Assembly (NCBI GenBank): GCA_023864145.1
Contig: JAIVER010000042.1
Coordinates: forward strand, 1-8,870
Source: Thiohalomonas sp.
GTDB taxonomy: Bacteria; Pseudomonadota; Gammaproteobacteria; GRL18
DNA: 8,870 nt
Direction of reading: 5' to 3'
In this document: positions 1-6,635 of the stretch, piece by piece
Layout: each line of letters opens with the position of its first letter
How positions within the stretch are numbered: position 1 is the stretch's first letter
Program-made: the position numbers and the translations under genes
Notes under the pieces: generated by a model
What the model was told of the DNA's origin: nothing
Seen by the model: only the letters and a program-made list of their open reading frames with translations
Databases searched by the model: none

Positions 1-1
1 A

Positions 2-76
2 CCGAGCATTGGAAAATCATTAGATTCTCGAATTAATGATAATTTCCAAGTGTTCGATCCTGCATTTTCAAGTTGA
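2..76 (+). CDS. Possible C-terminal tail of an upstream gene (partial)
   Basis: One frame is open from the window edge to a TGA at 74-76 and gives 24 residues ending in DNFQVFDPAFSS. It could be the end of a gene that starts outside the window. It is short enough to be open by chance, no family can be recognised, and the other frames close sooner. In Pseudomonas the divergent gene hemA lies upstream of this cluster, but no hemA start is visible here on the minus strand. Treat this as a weak call. Confidence 0.22.
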   Translation, partial: PSIGKSLDSRINDNFQVFDPAFSS

Positions 77-101
77 TTGGGTATATATATTCTGTTATAA
101 A
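73..101 (+). promoter_or_regulatory. Candidate sigma70 promoter for the TPR lipoprotein gene
   Basis: TTGATT (73-78) and TATAAA (96-101) are separated by 17 nt in an AT-rich stretch with an alternating TA run at 82-90. Transcription would start near 108, giving a 5' leader of about 210 nt. The -35 matches four of six consensus bases and the -10 five of six. In AT-rich DNA such matches are common, so this is only a candidate. It is the best placed pair I see in the 318-nt non-coding region, which otherwise shows no gene. Confidence 0.3.
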
Positions 102-114
102 AATAAGTGAGTAT

Positions 115-129
115 AGGCTTAATAAGCCT
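115..129. repeat. Short inverted repeat just downstream of the candidate promoter
   Basis: AGGCTT (115-120) and AAGCCT (124-129) form a perfect 6-bp inverted repeat with loop AAT. It lies a few bases after the predicted transcription start, where an operator would sit. It could equally be a weak terminator stem for an upstream gene ending at 76, but no T-run follows it on either strand. Function unknown. Confidence 0.35.
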
Positions 130-318
130 CATTTAGAAATACACCCTGAATTTTTATAAAATAGTTTTCTTTCTATCTATCTATGCATGAGTCGATTTGG
201 AACTTAAAGTTCAGGTCAGGTTCTAAGTTGAGGGCTTTGGAAATAATTAATCAGTGTCTGTCATCAGCCACTAAAAATGAATGAATTAATCTGTAATACA
301 CATTAATTCGGAGAAAAA

Positions 319-2118
319 ATGTATTTTAAACAATCTATAAAGTCTGCAAAGTTACTCGCTCTAACGATGATTCTACTAGTGAGTGCTTGTACCATGAACT
401 CACAAAAGCCAGCAGCACAAAGCGAAGAACTTTTACCAGAGCAAACAAAGAACAAATCTTCCCAGACAGCAGCTAATGAAAAAAATAAAGCCCATGCCGT
501 TTCGCCCGTCAAACCTGGACAGCCTGCACAAGAGTTAAACTCAGAGTTACTTTATGACTTGTTGGTGGCTGAATTAGCCTTGCAGCGCAATGATTACTCG
601 CTGGCTTTTGATAACTACTATGAAGCGGCCAAAACAACACGTGATGGACGTTTAGCACAAAAAGCAACGCGCGTGACATTGTTTTCCAAAAATGATGAGC
701 AAACGTTCAAAGCGGTAAAACTATGGTCAGAAATACAGCCTGAAAATATTGATGTTCAGCAGGTTTATGCCTCTTCTCTTCTCTCACAAAAACAAGATGC
801 TCAAGCGATTATTTATTTACAAAAAGTGATTAATCTAAGTGATACGTTTGAAAATGGTTTTAAGCGAGCCATTACGATCATAGATACTATTGATGAACAG
901 GAACGAGGCACCCGTATTTTTAATCAGATTGTCGCAGAGGAGCATAGCAATAAACCCCTTATAAAACTTTATCAGGCTAAGTTGGCATTTAAATTTGTTG
1001 ATTATCCGACTACTGAAAAATACTTGAATGAATTACTGGCTATTCAAGCAGATTATCTGGATGCGCTGGTGTTGAAGGTTGATTTGCTCAAAAAGCAAAA
1101 TAGAGATCTTCAGGCAATTCAGGTACTGGACAAAATAGTAGGTAAATTACCAGAAAATAAGGGGCTGAGATTAAAACTTGTCCGGCTATTAGTGAAAAGC
1201 AAACACTACGAGCAAGCTTTAGAACAAATTCAACGCCTTGCACAAAAAGAACTCGCACCTGAAGTTTTATTTGGCATTAGTTTATTATCAATTGAAATGG
1301 ATAAACTAGATGAGGCTAAACAGTATCTTGAACGTCTACATGCACATAGATTATATGCCAGTGAATCGGCATATTTTATTGGTCAATTGGAAGCGGGTAG
1401 AAAAAACTACCCTGAGGCTGAAATCTGGTTTAAACAGGTAAAAAATGGCAAATATACTTTTGAAGCTTACCGTGGTTTAGTCATGGTTTATGCGCAACAG
1501 AAAAAATTTGAACAGGCGTTCAAATTGCTTGAGCATTCCAGTGCTGCTAATAGCAAACAAAGTACAGAAATTTTACAGATTAAGGCAGAAGTCTATGCCC
1601 AGGCTGAAAATCACATCAAAGCTTATGATATCTATACAGAAGCGTTGGCTTTAGCGCCTGACAATCATGATCTTCTATATTGCAGAGCAATGTTGGCAGA
1701 AAAATTTGGTCGTATTGATTTATTAGAAAAAGATCTCCATACCATCCTTGCTGCTAATACAAAAGATAATCAGGCGCTTAATGCCTTAGGTTATACCCTG
1801 GCTGATAGAACAACGCGTTATAAGGAAGCACGGCAATATATTGAACGTGCTTTAAAAATTAACCCTGAAGATGTTGCGACACTGGATAGCATGGGCTGGG
1901 TTTTATACAAAATGGGTGAACATAGTGAAGCGCTTAACTATTTGAAAAAAGCATATGATAACGATCCAGATTCTGAAATTGCGGCTCATTATGGTGAAGT
2001 TCTCTGGGTTTCTGGACAAACCAAGAAGGCTAAATTTATCTGGGATAAGGCTCTGAAAAGTGATCCGGAACATCATGTGCTCATTGATATAATGGCACGC
2101 TACCTAAAACAAGAGTGA
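319..2118 (+). CDS. TPR-repeat outer-membrane lipoprotein, LbcA-like
   Basis: This 599-residue protein is probably an outer-membrane lipoprotein built almost entirely of tetratricopeptide repeats. The N-terminus is a lipoprotein signal peptide: positive residues K4, K8 and K11, a hydrophobic core at 12-21, and a lipobox V-S-A-C with the acylated Cys24. The +2 residue is Thr, not Asp, so Lol-dependent transfer to the outer membrane is expected. A low-complexity linker rich in K, Q, S and N (26-72) precedes helical repeats from about 75. The clearest TPRs are at 483-580, with NALGYTLAD, DSMGWVLYK and spaced INPED and DNDPDS turns. The start ATG has GGAG at 310-313, 5 nt upstream. In Pseudomonas the gene next to lolB at this position encodes LbcA (PA4667, similar length), the scaffold for the CtpA protease that degrades peptidoglycan hydrolases. 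The same role here is inference, since no CtpA is in the window. The stop lies 12 nt before the lolB ATG, so the two are probably co-transcribed. Confidence 0.85.
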   Translation: MYFKQSIKSAKLLALTMILLVSACTMNSQKPAAQSEELLPEQTKNKSSQTAANEKNKAHAVSPVKPGQPAQELNSELLYDLLVAELALQRNDYSLAFDNYYEAAKTTRDGRLAQKATRVTLFSKNDEQTFKAVKLWSEIQPENIDVQQVYASSLLSQKQDAQAIIYLQKVINLSDTFENGFKRAITIIDTIDEQERGTRIFNQIVAEEHSNKPLIKLYQAKLAFKFVDYPTTEKYLNELLAIQADYLDALVLKVDLLKKQNRDLQAIQVLDKIVGKLPENKGLRLKLVRLLVKSKHYEQALEQIQRLAQKELAPEVLFGISLLSIEMDKLDEAKQYLERLHAHRLYASESAYFIGQLEAGRKNYPEAEIWFKQVKNGKYTFEAYRGLVMVYAQQKKFEQAFKLLEHSSAANSKQSTEILQIKAEVYAQAENHIKAYDIYTEALALAPDNHDLLYCRAMLAEKFGRIDLLEKDLHTILAANTKDNQALNALGYTLADRTTRYKEARQYIERALKINPEDVATLDSMGWVLYKMGEHSEALNYLKKAYDNDPDSEIAAHYGEVLWVSGQTKKAKFIWDKALKSDPEHHVLIDIMARYLKQE

Positions 2119-2130
2119 TATAGAATAAGA

Positions 2131-2856
2131 ATGCGATTTATTAGTTTCACCTTTTTAAACTCAAGTCCTTTAACTCCTGGTCTTTTAAACTCTAGTTTCT
2201 TAAGCTCTGGTATCATAAAAAATGGTTTCTTAAAATCGGCCCTTTTAAAAAAGGGGAGCATAATTGTTATCCAGCGATGGCTATTAATATCCATTCTTTC
2301 ATTATTTGTTTTGTCCTGTACAACTACGCCGACAGCTAAAAATGAACTGCAAATCTCAGGTAATATAGCTGATACGTGGCGTATTAATGGACGCATTAGT
2401 CTCACTAATGAACAAGAAAACTGCTATGCAAAATTCAACTGGAGGCAGAAAAAACAAGACTTTCAAATCAGTTTTTCCGGCCCATTCGGCGAGACCGAAC
2501 TACAAATAAGTCAAATTAATAATCATATCCTCTTAAAAACACCCTCCGGTGAAAGCACCGGGAATGATCTTGAGCAACTCCTCTTTCAAGAAACGGGATT
2601 TAAATTTCCTATTAGTTCTTTAAGGTATTGGTCTCAGGGCTATCCTAACCCCGATACTGCTTCACAAATTAACTATAATGAGCAACAACAGATTAGTGAT
2701 ATTTTTCAGTCGGGTTGGCATATTCATTACCCCAGAAGGATGCAGATTGAACTATTATCAGGGAATAAAATATGGTTGCCAAAAAAAATTATCGCTACGG
2801 AACAAAATGTTAAAATCAAACTTATTATCACCAGCTGGCATCTTGGAGAGTCATGA
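2131..2856 (+). CDS. lolB: Outer-membrane lipoprotein receptor LolB, with an unusual N-terminal extension
   Basis: LolB accepts lipoproteins from periplasmic LolA and inserts them into the outer membrane. From this ATG the protein has 241 residues, about 35 more than E. coli LolB. The mature part begins at Cys63 (lipobox V-L-S-C) after a hydrophobic stretch at 50-61. It shows LolB-type motifs: W-R-I-N-G-R near 83-88, SGPFGETELQI, F-P-I-S-S-L-R-Y-W-S-Q-G-Y-P, Q-S-G-W-H-I-H-Y and a C-terminal LP...I...W. The oddity is residues 7-42, encoded by a 15-nt tandem repeat, which pushes the signal peptide about 45 residues from the Met. No ATG, GTG or TTG lies in frame between codon 1 and the signal peptide. 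ATG 2131 has no good Shine-Dalgarno, whereas GGGGAG (2253-2258) lies 4 nt before an in-frame ATT (2263), which would give a normal 19-residue signal peptide. The true start is therefore uncertain: 2131 or a near-cognate codon at 2263/2269. The stop is 12 nt before the preferred ispE start. Confidence 0.85.
   Translation: MRFISFTFLNSSPLTPGLLNSSFLSSGIIKNGFLKSALLKKGSIIVIQRWLLISILSLFVLSCTTTPTAKNELQISGNIADTWRINGRISLTNEQENCYAKFNWRQKKQDFQISFSGPFGETELQISQINNHILLKTPSGESTGNDLEQLLFQETGFKFPISSLRYWSQGYPNPDTASQINYNEQQQISDIFQSGWHIHYPRRMQIELLSGNKIWLPKKIIATEQNVKIKLIITSWHLGES
2151..2255 (+). repeat. Seven-unit degenerate 15-nt tandem repeat (minisatellite)
   Basis: Seven consecutive 15-nt units run from 2151 to 2255. 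Their consensus is about TYTTTTAAACTCTGG. Units start at 2151, 2166, 2181, 2196, 2211, 2226 and 2241. Six of the seven carry TTAA at unit positions 5-8, and four end in GG. Units 1-4 are the closest to one another and 5-7 are more diverged. Because the unit is five codons long, the array stays in frame with lolB and encodes a roughly 10-residue pattern (FLNSSPLTPG / LLNSSFLSSG / ...). A gain or loss of whole units would not shift the frame. Confidence 0.8.
2253..2265 (+). promoter_or_regulatory. Shine-Dalgarno-like GGGGAG before the lolB signal peptide
   Basis: GGGGAG at 2253-2258 directly follows the minisatellite. In-frame near-cognate codons are ATT at 2263 (4-nt spacer) and ATC at 2269 (10-nt spacer). 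Initiation here would yield a compact lipoprotein signal peptide with Arg49 as the only charged n-region residue. ATT starts are rare in bacteria (infC and pcnB are known cases), so this is an alternative start, not the primary call. Confidence 0.35.
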
Positions 2857-2868
2857 AGGATGAGCTGT

Positions 2869-3714
2869 ATGCAAACTGACAATAGCGATAAAGTATGGCT
2901 GGCACCCGCTAAAATTAATCGTTTTTTACATATAACGGGTCAAAGGGATAATGGTTATCATGAATTACAAACAGTATTCCAATTTTTGAACTATGCCGAT
3001 GAGCTGCGTTTTACCATATTGGATCATAATGAAATTTCACATAATAATCCTTTGCCGGGTATTGAACCGAAAGATGACTTAAGCATAAGGGCCGCCAGAC
3101 TTTTACAGCAAGAGATACAATGTCCGCTAGGTGTTCAAATCAGCATAACAAAGCGCCTTCCAATGGGAGGTGGTTTGGGTGGCGGCAGTAGTGATGCTGC
3201 AACCACATTAGTGGCACTGAATGAATTGTGGAATTTACAATTAGATATTGAGCATTTGGCCAGACTGGGTGTTCAACTGGGTGCTGATGTGCCTATTTTT
3301 GTGCATGGCTTTTCTGCCTGGGCGGAAGGCGTTGGAGAAAAACTTTCTGCCATTGAACTGGATGAATCCTGGTTTGTCGTATTAATACCATCTGTCTCTG
3401 TTTCGACAGCAGAGATTTTTTCTACACCATCACTTAAAAGGAATTGTAGTCCAATAAGTATCAGTGATTACCTGTCTGGAAAAGGGACTAATGTTTGTGA
3501 GTCTATTGTTAGTCGTCTTTACCCGGAAGTTGCCCAGGGGATAAAATGGCTGACTCAGTTTGCACCAGCCAGGATGACCGGAACGGGAGCATGTGTGTTT
3601 GCTGCGGTAGCATCAGAGCAGGAAGCTAAGCAAATTCTGTCAAAAAAACCAGAAAAATTTAACGGCTTTGTTGCACAAGGAAAGAATTTATCTCCATTGT
3701 ATTCAAAGGCTTAA
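2869..3714 (+). CDS. ispE: 4-diphosphocytidyl-2-C-methyl-D-erythritol kinase
   Basis: IspE is a cytosolic GHMP-family kinase. It uses ATP to phosphorylate the 2-hydroxyl of CDP-methylerythritol in the MEP route to isoprenoids, which feeds undecaprenol and quinones. All three GHMP motifs are visible, numbered from the preferred Met: A-P-A-K-I-N with the conserved Lys15; the glycine-rich ATP loop at about 97-111 (LPMGGGLGGGSSDAA); and R-M-T-G-T-G-A-C-V-F near 235-244. The catalytic Asp in GADVPIF is D140. The length of 281 residues matches E. coli IspE (283). I chose ATG 2869 because AAGGA (2856-2860) sits 8 nt before it. An in-frame ATG at 2860 adds three residues, has only a distant GGAG (2845-2848), and its A is the last base of that SD. 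The gene follows lolB after 12 nt, as in many gammaproteobacteria, and is probably co-transcribed with it. Confidence 0.97.
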   Translation: MQTDNSDKVWLAPAKINRFLHITGQRDNGYHELQTVFQFLNYADELRFTILDHNEISHNNPLPGIEPKDDLSIRAARLLQQEIQCPLGVQISITKRLPMGGGLGGGSSDAATTLVALNELWNLQLDIEHLARLGVQLGADVPIFVHGFSAWAEGVGEKLSAIELDESWFVVLIPSVSVSTAEIFSTPSLKRNCSPISISDYLSGKGTNVCESIVSRLYPEVAQGIKWLTQFAPARMTGTGACVFAAVASEQEAKQILSKKPEKFNGFVAQGKNLSPLYSKA

Positions 3715-3742
3715 TGCTATTTTCGTGAGTTTTGTCTATACT

Positions 3743-3762
3743 GGACTGGAATGGAATGGAAT
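3743..3762 (+). repeat. Four-unit pentanucleotide repeat GGAMT
   Basis: GGACT is followed by three perfect GGAAT units (3743-3762) in the spacer after ispE. It lies about 25 nt upstream of the tRNA-Gln promoter -35, separated from it by an A-rich tract. It is short and may be chance slippage. No function can be inferred. Confidence 0.5.
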
Positions 3763-3787
3763 AAAAATAAAAAAATGAAATTAGGGT

Positions 3788-3816
3788 GTGACAATTGAAA
3801 ATTTTCATCGTATAAT
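3788..3816 (+). promoter_or_regulatory. Strong sigma70 promoter for tRNA-Gln
   Basis: GTGACA (3788-3793) and a perfect TATAAT (3811-3816) are spaced by 17 nt, with an A-rich, UP-element-like stretch at 3763-3780. Transcription should start near 3823, leaving a leader of about 130 nt before the tRNA. That leader holds a perfect 12-bp palindrome at 3875-3886. The transcript may continue into prs, since no convincing terminator lies between the tRNA and prs. Confidence 0.72.
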
Positions 3817-3874
3817 GCTTCCCACATTTTTGGTAAGGCATCATTTGTTAGTTAAATAGCTGAGTAATTCCTCA

Positions 3875-3886
3875 CCAGTTAACTGG
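3875..3886. repeat. Perfect 12-bp palindrome in the tRNA-Gln leader
   Basis: CCAGTTAACTGG is a perfect dyad, about 50 nt after the predicted transcription start and about 70 nt before the tRNA. It could be a protein-binding site or a small self-complementary element. With no loop it is a poor RNA hairpin. Nothing else in the 240-nt spacer 3715-3954 is recognised apart from the promoter and the GGAAT units. Confidence 0.4.
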
Positions 3887-3954
3887 ATTTTATTACAATT
3901 CTCAACTTAATGAATTATCAATAAAAAGCAGAGTAAAATGTAGGTTATTATTGT

Positions 3955-4029
3955 TGGGCCGTTGCCAAGCGGTAAGGCACCAGGTTTTGATCCTGGCATG
4001 CGCAGGTTCGAATCCTGCCGGCCCAGCCA
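3955..4029 (+). tRNA. tRNA-Gln (anticodon TTG)
   Basis: A complete cloverleaf is visible. The acceptor stem TGGGCCG (3955-3961) pairs with CGGCCCA (4019-4025), followed by discriminator G and an encoded CCA (4027-4029). The anticodon stem CCAGG/CCTGG encloses loop TTTTGAT with anticodon TTG at 3987-3989, which reads CAA and, by wobble, CAG. The T arm has GCAGG-TTCGAAT-CCTGC. The U1-A72 first pair is typical of tRNA-Gln and is used by glutaminyl-tRNA synthetase. Its place between ispE and prs matches the arrangement I recall in Pseudomonas. Confidence 0.97.
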
Positions 4030-4118
4030 CTTCTTTGACCGTCACCTTAATATCTCAAATCGATTATTAAAAATAAAATGTTGCAGTCGTTTCCAGAGAT
4101 TCTTTTCTATTTTAAAAC

Positions 4119-4127
4119 TGCTACAAT
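4119..4127 (+). promoter_or_regulatory. Candidate extended -10 promoter for prs
   Basis: TGC-TACAAT (4119-4127) combines an extended -10 TGN with a hexamer matching five of six consensus bases. No good -35 lies 16-18 nt upstream, which an extended -10 can tolerate. Transcription would start near 4134, giving a leader of about 30 nt with the GGGGA ribosome site at 4154-4158. Readthrough from the tRNA-Gln promoter is the alternative. Confidence 0.35.
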
Positions 4128-4165
4128 TGATGTAATTTAAATGATTTGCATCCGGGGAACACACA

Positions 4166-5119
4166 GTGTCCGATTCAGATATGATGATTTTTTCGGGAAA
4201 TGCCAACCCGAAACTTACACGAGATATTGCCAGACACCTGAACATCCCTTTAGGTAAAGCTTCAGTTGATACATTTAGTGATTCTGAAATTATGGTTGAA
4301 CTACTGGAGAATGTACGTGGAAAAGACGTATTTATTGTTCAACCGACCTGTCAGCCTGCAAATGATCATCTTATGGAATTGATGGTAATGGCGGATGCCA
4401 TACGTCGTGCTTCAGCACGTAGAATTACTGCGGTTATGCCTTATTTTGGCTATGCACGTCAAGATCGACGTCCCCGTTCTGCTCGTGTTGCTATTACAGC
4501 AAAAGTCATTGCAAATATGGTCTCAGGTGTAGGCATTGATCGAGTGTTGACCCTTGATCTGCATGCTGATCAGATTCAGGGCTTTTTTGATATACCGGTA
4601 GACAATGTCTATGCATCACCTATTTTGCTTGGTGATATCTGGCGCCAGAAATATCCTGATCTGATGGTTGTGTCACCGGATGTGGGTGGTGTTGTGCGAG
4701 CCAGAGCATTAGCCAAGCGTCTTGATGATGCTGATCTGGCTATTATTGATAAACGTCGTCCTAAAGCGAATGTGGCTAAGGTAATGAATATCATCGGTGA
4801 TGTAAAAGGACGTTCTTGTGTTTTGATTGATGATTTGGTTGATACAGCAGGTACACTATCTAAAGCTGCAGGCGCTTTAAAAGAGCATGGAGCTTCCAAG
4901 GTCATGGCTTATATTACCCATCCGGTACTATCGGGATCGGCAATTGAGACTATTAATGCGTCTGAACTGGATCACCTGGTGGTAACAGATACCATTCCAC
5001 TTAGTGCAGAAGCAAAAAAATGCAGTAAAATACGTCAATTGAGCTGCTCAATGATTTTAGGCGAAACAATGATGCGCATTAATCGTGAAGAATCGGTTAG
5101 TTCGTTGTATATGGATTAA
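4166..5119 (+). CDS. prs: Ribose-phosphate pyrophosphokinase (PRPP synthetase)
   Basis: Prs transfers the diphosphate of ATP to ribose 5-phosphate. The product, PRPP, is the precursor of purines, pyrimidines, NAD, histidine and tryptophan. The enzyme is cytosolic and in this class works as a hexamer with Mg2+ and phosphate. The 317 residues align end to end with E. coli Prs (315). Visible motifs are the ATP-site segment FGYARQDRR (94-102), [11 protein letters not shown] (131-141, with His133), the flexible catalytic loop KRRPKAN (196-202) and the PRPP loop [10 protein letters not shown] (221-230). The start is GTG, as in E. coli prs, with GGGGA (4154-4158) 7 nt upstream. The in-frame ATG at 4181 would cut the N-terminus and is too far from the SD. 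A 136-nt leader separates it from tRNA-Gln. rplY follows after 188 nt. Confidence 0.97.
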   Translation: MSDSDMMIFSGNANPKLTRDIARHLNIPLGKASVDTFSDSEIMVELLENVRGKDVFIVQPTCQPANDHLMELMVMADAIRRASARRITAVMPYFGYARQDRRPRSARVAITAKVIANMVSGVGIDRVLTLDLHADQIQGFFDIPVDNVYASPILLGDIWRQKYPDLMVVSPDVGGVVRARALAKRLDDADLAIIDKRRPKANVAKVMNIIGDVKGRSCVLIDDLVDTAGTLSKAAGALKEHGASKVMAYITHPVLSGSAIETINASELDHLVVTDTIPLSAEAKKCSKIRQLSCSMILGETMMRINREESVSSLYMD

Positions 5120-5124
5120 ATAAA

Positions 5125-5160
5125 TTAGCTTTTATCACTTACTATAAAAGAAATTGCTAA
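5125..5160 (+). other. Interrupted stem-loop after prs
   Basis: An inner stem CTTTTAT (5129-5135) / ATAAAAG (5144-5150) lies inside an outer pair TTAGC (5125-5129) / GCTAA (5156-5160). It begins 6 nt after the prs stop. It is AT-rich and lacks a following T-run, so it is at most a weak terminator or an mRNA 3'-end stabiliser. Confidence 0.3.
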
Positions 5161-5246
5161 TAGATAAAAATTGGGATTAATTCCCGGGAGTCTTGGAAAC
5201 AGCATTCCATTCACTCTGTCATTGGTCGCGGTGGCAGGAAACTTAT

Positions 5247-5289
5247 TGTCGGATTGTAAATTGTTGAATACCGACAGACAAACTTTTTT
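5247..5289 (+). promoter_or_regulatory. Leader hairpin plus T-tract just upstream of rplY
   Basis: TGTCGG (5247-5252) pairs perfectly with CCGACA (5271-5276) across an 18-nt loop. A T6 run (5284-5289) follows 7 nt later, and the rplY Shine-Dalgarno is at 5295. The shape suggests an attenuator or translational leader, but the loop is long and the gap before the Ts is large for an intrinsic terminator. Autoregulation by L25 would be a guess. I found no clear sigma70 promoter in this 188-nt spacer. Confidence 0.3.
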
Positions 5290-5307
5290 ATTTTGGAGAA
5301 CACAAAC

Positions 5308-5940
5308 ATGACTGCAACTTTTACACTTACTGCAGAACTGCGAACTGATATAGGGAAAGGTGCGAGCCGCCGCCTGCGTCATGCAAACAGAGTACCTGCA
5401 ATTATTTATGGAGCAAATAAAGAGCCTGCTATGCTTACTTTAGGCCTTGATGAGCTTTTTCATGCTAGTGAAGACGAAGCTTTTTTCTCACATATTCTAA
5501 CGATTGAACTTGATGGTAAATCAGAACAAGTCATTATTAAAGACATGCAGCGTCATCCTGAAAAAATTCAAATAATGCATGCGGATTTCCAGCGTATTGA
5601 TGCTGACCATGCTCTGCATGTGAATGTACCACTACACTTCTTAAATGAAGATATTTCTGTGGGCGTAAAAGCCGCTGGTATTGTCTCTCATGAAATGACA
5701 GAACTTGAAGTCTCCTGTTTACCAAAAGACTTACCAGAGTTTATCGAAGTTGATATGGCTGATCTGGATATTGGTGACTCAATTCACTTAACAGATATTG
5801 TACTGCCAGAAGGTGTTTCAAGTACTATCTTAATGCAGGGTGAAGGTCATGACCAGGCTGTTGCTGCTATCCACATGCCTCGTGGTGAAAAAATAGAAGA
5901 TGAGACTGAAGGTGCTGCTGAGAGTACTGAAGAAGAGTAA
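5308..5940 (+). CDS. rplY: 50S ribosomal protein L25, long CTC form
   Basis: L25 binds loop E of 5S rRNA in the central protuberance of the large subunit. This is the long CTC/TL5 type of 210 residues, not the 94-residue E. coli form. An N-terminal L25 domain (about 1-95) has GKGASRRLR..RVPAIIYG and QRHPEKIQIMHADFQRI. A C-terminal TL5 beta domain spans about 98-192 (HVNVPLHF, VSHEMTELEVSCLPKDLPEFIEVDM). The protein ends in a very acidic tail (E194-E210). The start is ATG 5308 with GGAG at 5295-5298. An in-frame TTG at 5293 overlaps the SD and is rejected. It is followed after 48 nt by pth, a pairing common in bacteria. Confidence 0.95.
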   Translation: MTATFTLTAELRTDIGKGASRRLRHANRVPAIIYGANKEPAMLTLGLDELFHASEDEAFFSHILTIELDGKSEQVIIKDMQRHPEKIQIMHADFQRIDADHALHVNVPLHFLNEDISVGVKAAGIVSHEMTELEVSCLPKDLPEFIEVDMADLDIGDSIHLTDIVLPEGVSSTILMQGEGHDQAVAAIHMPRGEKIEDETEGAAESTEEE

Positions 5941-5988
5941 ACACTTCCAGTACACAGAAGTATTATAGAATAAAACAGAAGCCGCAAA

Positions 5989-6573
5989 ATGAGCAGTGAT
6001 ACAAACAATATTCAAATAATTGCCGGATTAGGTAATCCTGGCAATGAATATGAAAGAACACGCCATAATGCCGGCTTCTGGTTTATCGATCAATTAATTT
6101 CCCACTACAATCTGACACTTAAAAGCGAATCCAAATTTTTAGGTGACGTAGCAAAACTTAATACGCCTTCCGGAAATGTCTGGTTATTAAAACCAACAAC
6201 CTTTATGAATCGCAGCGGACAATCAATCGCCCGTTTAGCACAGTTCTACAAAATCAAACCAGAAGAAATTTTAGTCGTTCATGATGAGCTTGATCTACCT
6301 CCTGGTACGCTTAAGTTAAAACAGGGTGGAGGACATGGGGGACATAATGGCTTACGAGATAGTATTGTTCACTTAGGTAAAAATTTTTATCGCCTGCGCT
6401 TAGGTATCGGTCATCCGGGAAATAAAGAACAAGTTGTGGGATTTGTTCTTGGCAAAACACCACAAAATGAAAAAACATTAATTGAATCCTCAATTGATAA
6501 ATCAATCGATTCAATTGAATTGATCATGCAGGGCGACATGCAAAAAGCAATGAATCAGTTACACGCCAAATAA
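5989..6573 (+). CDS. pth: Peptidyl-tRNA hydrolase
   Basis: Pth cleaves the ester bond of peptidyl-tRNAs that drop off ribosomes, recycling tRNA. It is essential in E. coli. The 194 residues equal the E. coli length. The family signature GLGNPG..Y..TRHNAGFWF is at 13-33, with Asn16 and the catalytic His26 (E. coli His20). Asn74 lies in TTFMN, the active-site Asp99 in VVHDELDLPPG, and Asn120 in the GGGHGGHNGL loop. The C-terminal GIGHPG and VVGFVLGK segments are also intact. The ribosome site is weak (AGAAG, 5977-5981). The gene probably shares a transcript with rplY, with which it is commonly paired. Confidence 0.97.
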   Translation: MSSDTNNIQIIAGLGNPGNEYERTRHNAGFWFIDQLISHYNLTLKSESKFLGDVAKLNTPSGNVWLLKPTTFMNRSGQSIARLAQFYKIKPEEILVVHDELDLPPGTLKLKQGGGHGGHNGLRDSIVHLGKNFYRLRLGIGHPGNKEQVVGFVLGKTPQNEKTLIESSIDKSIDSIELIMQGDMQKAMNQLHAK

Positions 6574-6587
6574 CTATCAGCAAAAAC

Positions 6588-6612
6588 TTCTTATTAGACT
6601 CTTTAGTAAGAA
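6588..6612 (+). other. Hairpin between pth and ychF
   Basis: An 11-bp imperfect stem (6588-6598 / 6602-6612, two G-U pairs) with a 3-nt loop starts 14 nt after the pth stop. No T-run follows on the + strand, so it is not a classic terminator for pth. It may stabilise or process the pth-ychF mRNA. Confidence 0.35.
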
Positions 6613-6635
6613 CAACATAGAACAGAGAAAATATC

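Noticed and set aside
1..318. Divergent hemA upstream, as in Pseudomonas
   Set aside because: No GluTR N-terminal motif or minus-strand open frame of useful length is visible in this stretch.
2100..2405. Minus-strand open frame with pentapeptide-like pattern (ELKKL, EFKRP, GVKGL, EFKKV)
   Set aside because: It is the reverse reading of the 15-nt minisatellite, overlaps the clear LolB coding frame, has no ribosome site, and its repeated look follows from the DNA repeat.
2860..2868. Upstream ATG for ispE
   Set aside because: It overlaps the AAGGA that is ideally spaced for ATG 2869. It remains possible but adds only three non-conserved residues.
4609..4905. Minus-strand open frame of 98 codons inside prs
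   Set aside because: It is a shadow of the strongly conserved Prs frame with no independent start signals.
5293..5307. TTG start adding five residues to L25
   Set aside because: The TTG overlaps the Shine-Dalgarno GGAG. ATG 5308 is correctly spaced and gives the standard L25 N-terminus.
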